From Fulvivirga lutea (GTDB lineage: Bacteria > Bacteroidota > Bacteroidia > Cytophagales > Cyclobacteriaceae), in assembly GCF_017068455.1 (NCBI RefSeq), contig NZ_CP070608.1:3515488-3579487 (forward strand): a DNA stretch of 64,000 nucleotides, written 5' to 3'. Below the pieces are notes generated by a model. That model saw nothing but the letters and a program-made list of their open reading frames with translations, ran no database searches and was not told the origin of the DNA. Positions 62,721 through 64,000 of the stretch are shown piece after piece; position 1 is the first letter of the stretch, and the number at the start of each line of letters is the position of its first letter. Both the position numbers and the translations under genes were made by a program.

Positions 62721-62765
62721 CTAAAAGGTGTAGTGCAGTAATGCAAATGCTAACAAGTAAAAAAG

Positions 62766-63479
62766 ATGAACAAAATAAGAGTTTTAATAGTTGAGGATGA
62801 ATTTATTATAGCTGAAGATCTTAGGGATATTTTAGAGGAACAAGGGCATGAAGTTGTTGGCCTAGCAGGTAATTTTAATAACGGCATTCAATTGATTGAA
62901 GCTGAACTGCCCGACATCGTTTTACTTGATATCCGTATAAAAGGTGAAAAAGACGGAATAGACTTGGCCAAAGAAATTCGTCTAAAGTATAAAGTGCCAT
63001 TTATATTTATTTCATCCTACTCAGATTCTGTGACAGTAAAAAGGGCGTCAGAAGTTAACCCTTATGGTTATTTAGTAAAACCATTTGAACCCGAAGATGT
63101 AAAAGTAGCTATTGAAATAGCCTTGAGCAATTTTGCTAATGAGGGTCCAAGAAATGAGTTTGTACTTAATGATTCTCTATTTGTGAAGTACAATAACCTT
63201 TCAGTAAAGGTGCCAATACAAGATATTTACTATGTGAAAGCTGAAGGAAATTATTCCATAATTCAACTACAAGAAAAAAATTATACCTTAAGATCTACCC
63301 TTAAAGATATTGGAGAGAAGCTTCCAGCAAAAGATTTTTTCAGATCGCATAAGTCATTTATCATTAACTTGAAAAAAGTGACTGCCATTAACTCTATTTA
63401 TGTATATCTAGATAATTGGAAGCTGCCAATTGGAAGGCAGCAACTTCAAGATTTAATGTCTAGTATCAATAAGGTTTGA
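62766..63479 (+). CDS. LytTR-family response regulator
   Basis: 237 residues. Receiver with EDEF, phospho-accepting Asp55 in LLDIRI and Lys in LVKPFEP near 105; LytTR DNA-binding domain about 140-237 (YYVKAEGNYSIIQL, FFRSHKSFIINLKKV, LPIGRQQL). It starts 45 bases after the TPR kinase and is its partner. LytTR regulators of this kind bind direct repeats upstream of targets; none was recognised in the window. Confidence 0.93.
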   Translation: MNKIRVLIVEDEFIIAEDLRDILEEQGHEVVGLAGNFNNGIQLIEAELPDIVLLDIRIKGEKDGIDLAKEIRLKYKVPFIFISSYSDSVTVKRASEVNPYGYLVKPFEPEDVKVAIEIALSNFANEGPRNEFVLNDSLFVKYNNLSVKVPIQDIYYVKAEGNYSIIQLQEKNYTLRSTLKDIGEKLPAKDFFRSHKSFIINLKKVTAINSIYVYLDNWKLPIGRQQLQDLMSSINKV

Positions 63480-63481
63480 AA

Positions 63482-64000
63482 TCATTCCACCAATTTCCTA
63501 CCTCGACCAGAAACAGCGCTGACATTGAAAAACCCAATTACTTGAACGTTAGAGGTAGTGTTTTGCTTGATGATATTTGAGGAGACATTTTCCAATGGCT
63601 CAGCAAAGATTTCATCAAAGCCTCCATCTCGCTGAGTTTGAATTTGAACCTGCTGAAGAAATGCAAAAGCCTCATGCGTAACGGAATGTATTTCTACATG
63701 CAGTGAATCACCCGGTACATAGGGAACAATTTCATCCAAGTCTTCATTTAAAGGTGTAACTGCATCCTGTATAGGTTGAATAAAAACAACACCATCTATA
63801 TTGCCACCTTCATTGAAGCCTGCATCATAGGCGATATTTAAATCAAAAGGATTATTCAATAACTCACCGTTTTTGTAAGCTTTAATCCAGTAGGTATCTC
63901 CCGAACCAACAGGATCGGTAGCTAAAAATTCACCATAATAACCTTCTGGTTGAAATTGATTTCGTTCCTCTTTGTAGGTATATTTAATGGAGTCTACAGG
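63482..64000 (-). CDS. DUF4249 family lipoprotein, C-terminal part (continues beyond window)
   Basis: The minus-strand frame is open from base 64000 to the TGA at 63482-63484 (about 172 residues). Features of DUF4249: the GEFLATDPVGSGDTYWIKAY and DSLHVEIHSVTHEAFAFLQQVQ blocks and the end VIGFFNVSAVSGRGRKLVE, close to the family C-terminus. These lipoproteins are usually encoded beside TonB-dependent receptors, which would lie to the right of the window. It converges on the LytTR gene, two bases apart. Confidence 0.85.
   Translation of the reverse strand, partial: PVDSIKYTYKEERNQFQPEGYYGEFLATDPVGSGDTYWIKAYKNGELLNNPFDLNIAYDAGFNEGGNIDGVVFIQPIQDAVTPLNEDLDEIVPYVPGDSLHVEIHSVTHEAFAFLQQVQIQTQRDGGFDEIFAEPLENVSSNIIKQNTTSNVQVIGFFNVSAVSGRGRKLVE

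Overview
The window reads as an ordinary, AT-rich chromosomal stretch of a Bacteroidota bacterium, most likely a marine or soil member of the Cytophagales. The evidence is the TAnnTTTG -7 promoter boxes, the near absence of Shine-Dalgarno sequences, the many lipobox-bearing proteins of unknown function, paired LytTR and TPR-kinase regulators, and families such as DUF4249, GSCFA and the ligase-associated helicase. No rRNA, tRNA, CRISPR, phage structural gene, transposase or integrase gene was seen. Order-level placement is an inference.

Layout. 1-7 kb: the murA 3' end, an MscS channel, an M28 membrane peptidase with two small genes, and a histidine kinase/OmpR pair in overlapping order. 7-17 kb: secreted or enzymatic singletons (tandem GH2-type sugar-binding domains, an alpha/beta hydrolase, a 1095-residue sortilin-type propeller, MsrB, two lipoproteins, a CDF zinc transporter) and a DUF433/DUF5615 toxin-antitoxin pair. 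17-21.3 kb: pirin, a PNPOx-like flavoprotein, an NlpE/META lipoprotein, and a WYL regulator with its probable target.

21.4-26.9 kb is an accessory island between two convergent chromosomal genes. It has the form leader repeat R1 - cargo - hairpin junction - addB tail fragment - leader repeat R2 - cargo - hairpin junction - intact addB. The cargo is an MBL-fold hydrolase, a 5'-truncated membrane protein and a DinD-like gene with an early stop codon in the first unit, and a PHP/ABC-ATPase protein with a small partner in the second. The R repeats (about 200 bp, roughly nine in ten positions identical), the imperfect-hairpin junctions and the duplicated addB 3' end (76 bp, four mismatches) suggest a cassette system that inserts beside the addB stop codon. 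No recombinase is visible here. This is the strongest candidate for something undescribed.

26.9-44 kb: an AddAB-type helicase-nuclease pair, an alcohol dehydrogenase, MaoC, GSCFA, a TetR repressor and sterol desaturase gene sharing a striking 23-bp inverted repeat over a well-formed promoter, a DUF255 thioredoxin-like protein, PriA, and a lipoprotein/outer-membrane pair. 44-64 kb: SurE, RibBA, a glutamate-synthase-like flavoprotein, the ligase-associated DEXH helicase, an aldo/keto reductase with an abutting 50-codon DUF2256 gene, an orphan TPR sensor, an M49-like metallopeptidase, an Ig-like/lectin-like lipoprotein, a TPR histidine kinase with LytTR regulator, and the 3' end of a DUF4249 gene running off the right edge.
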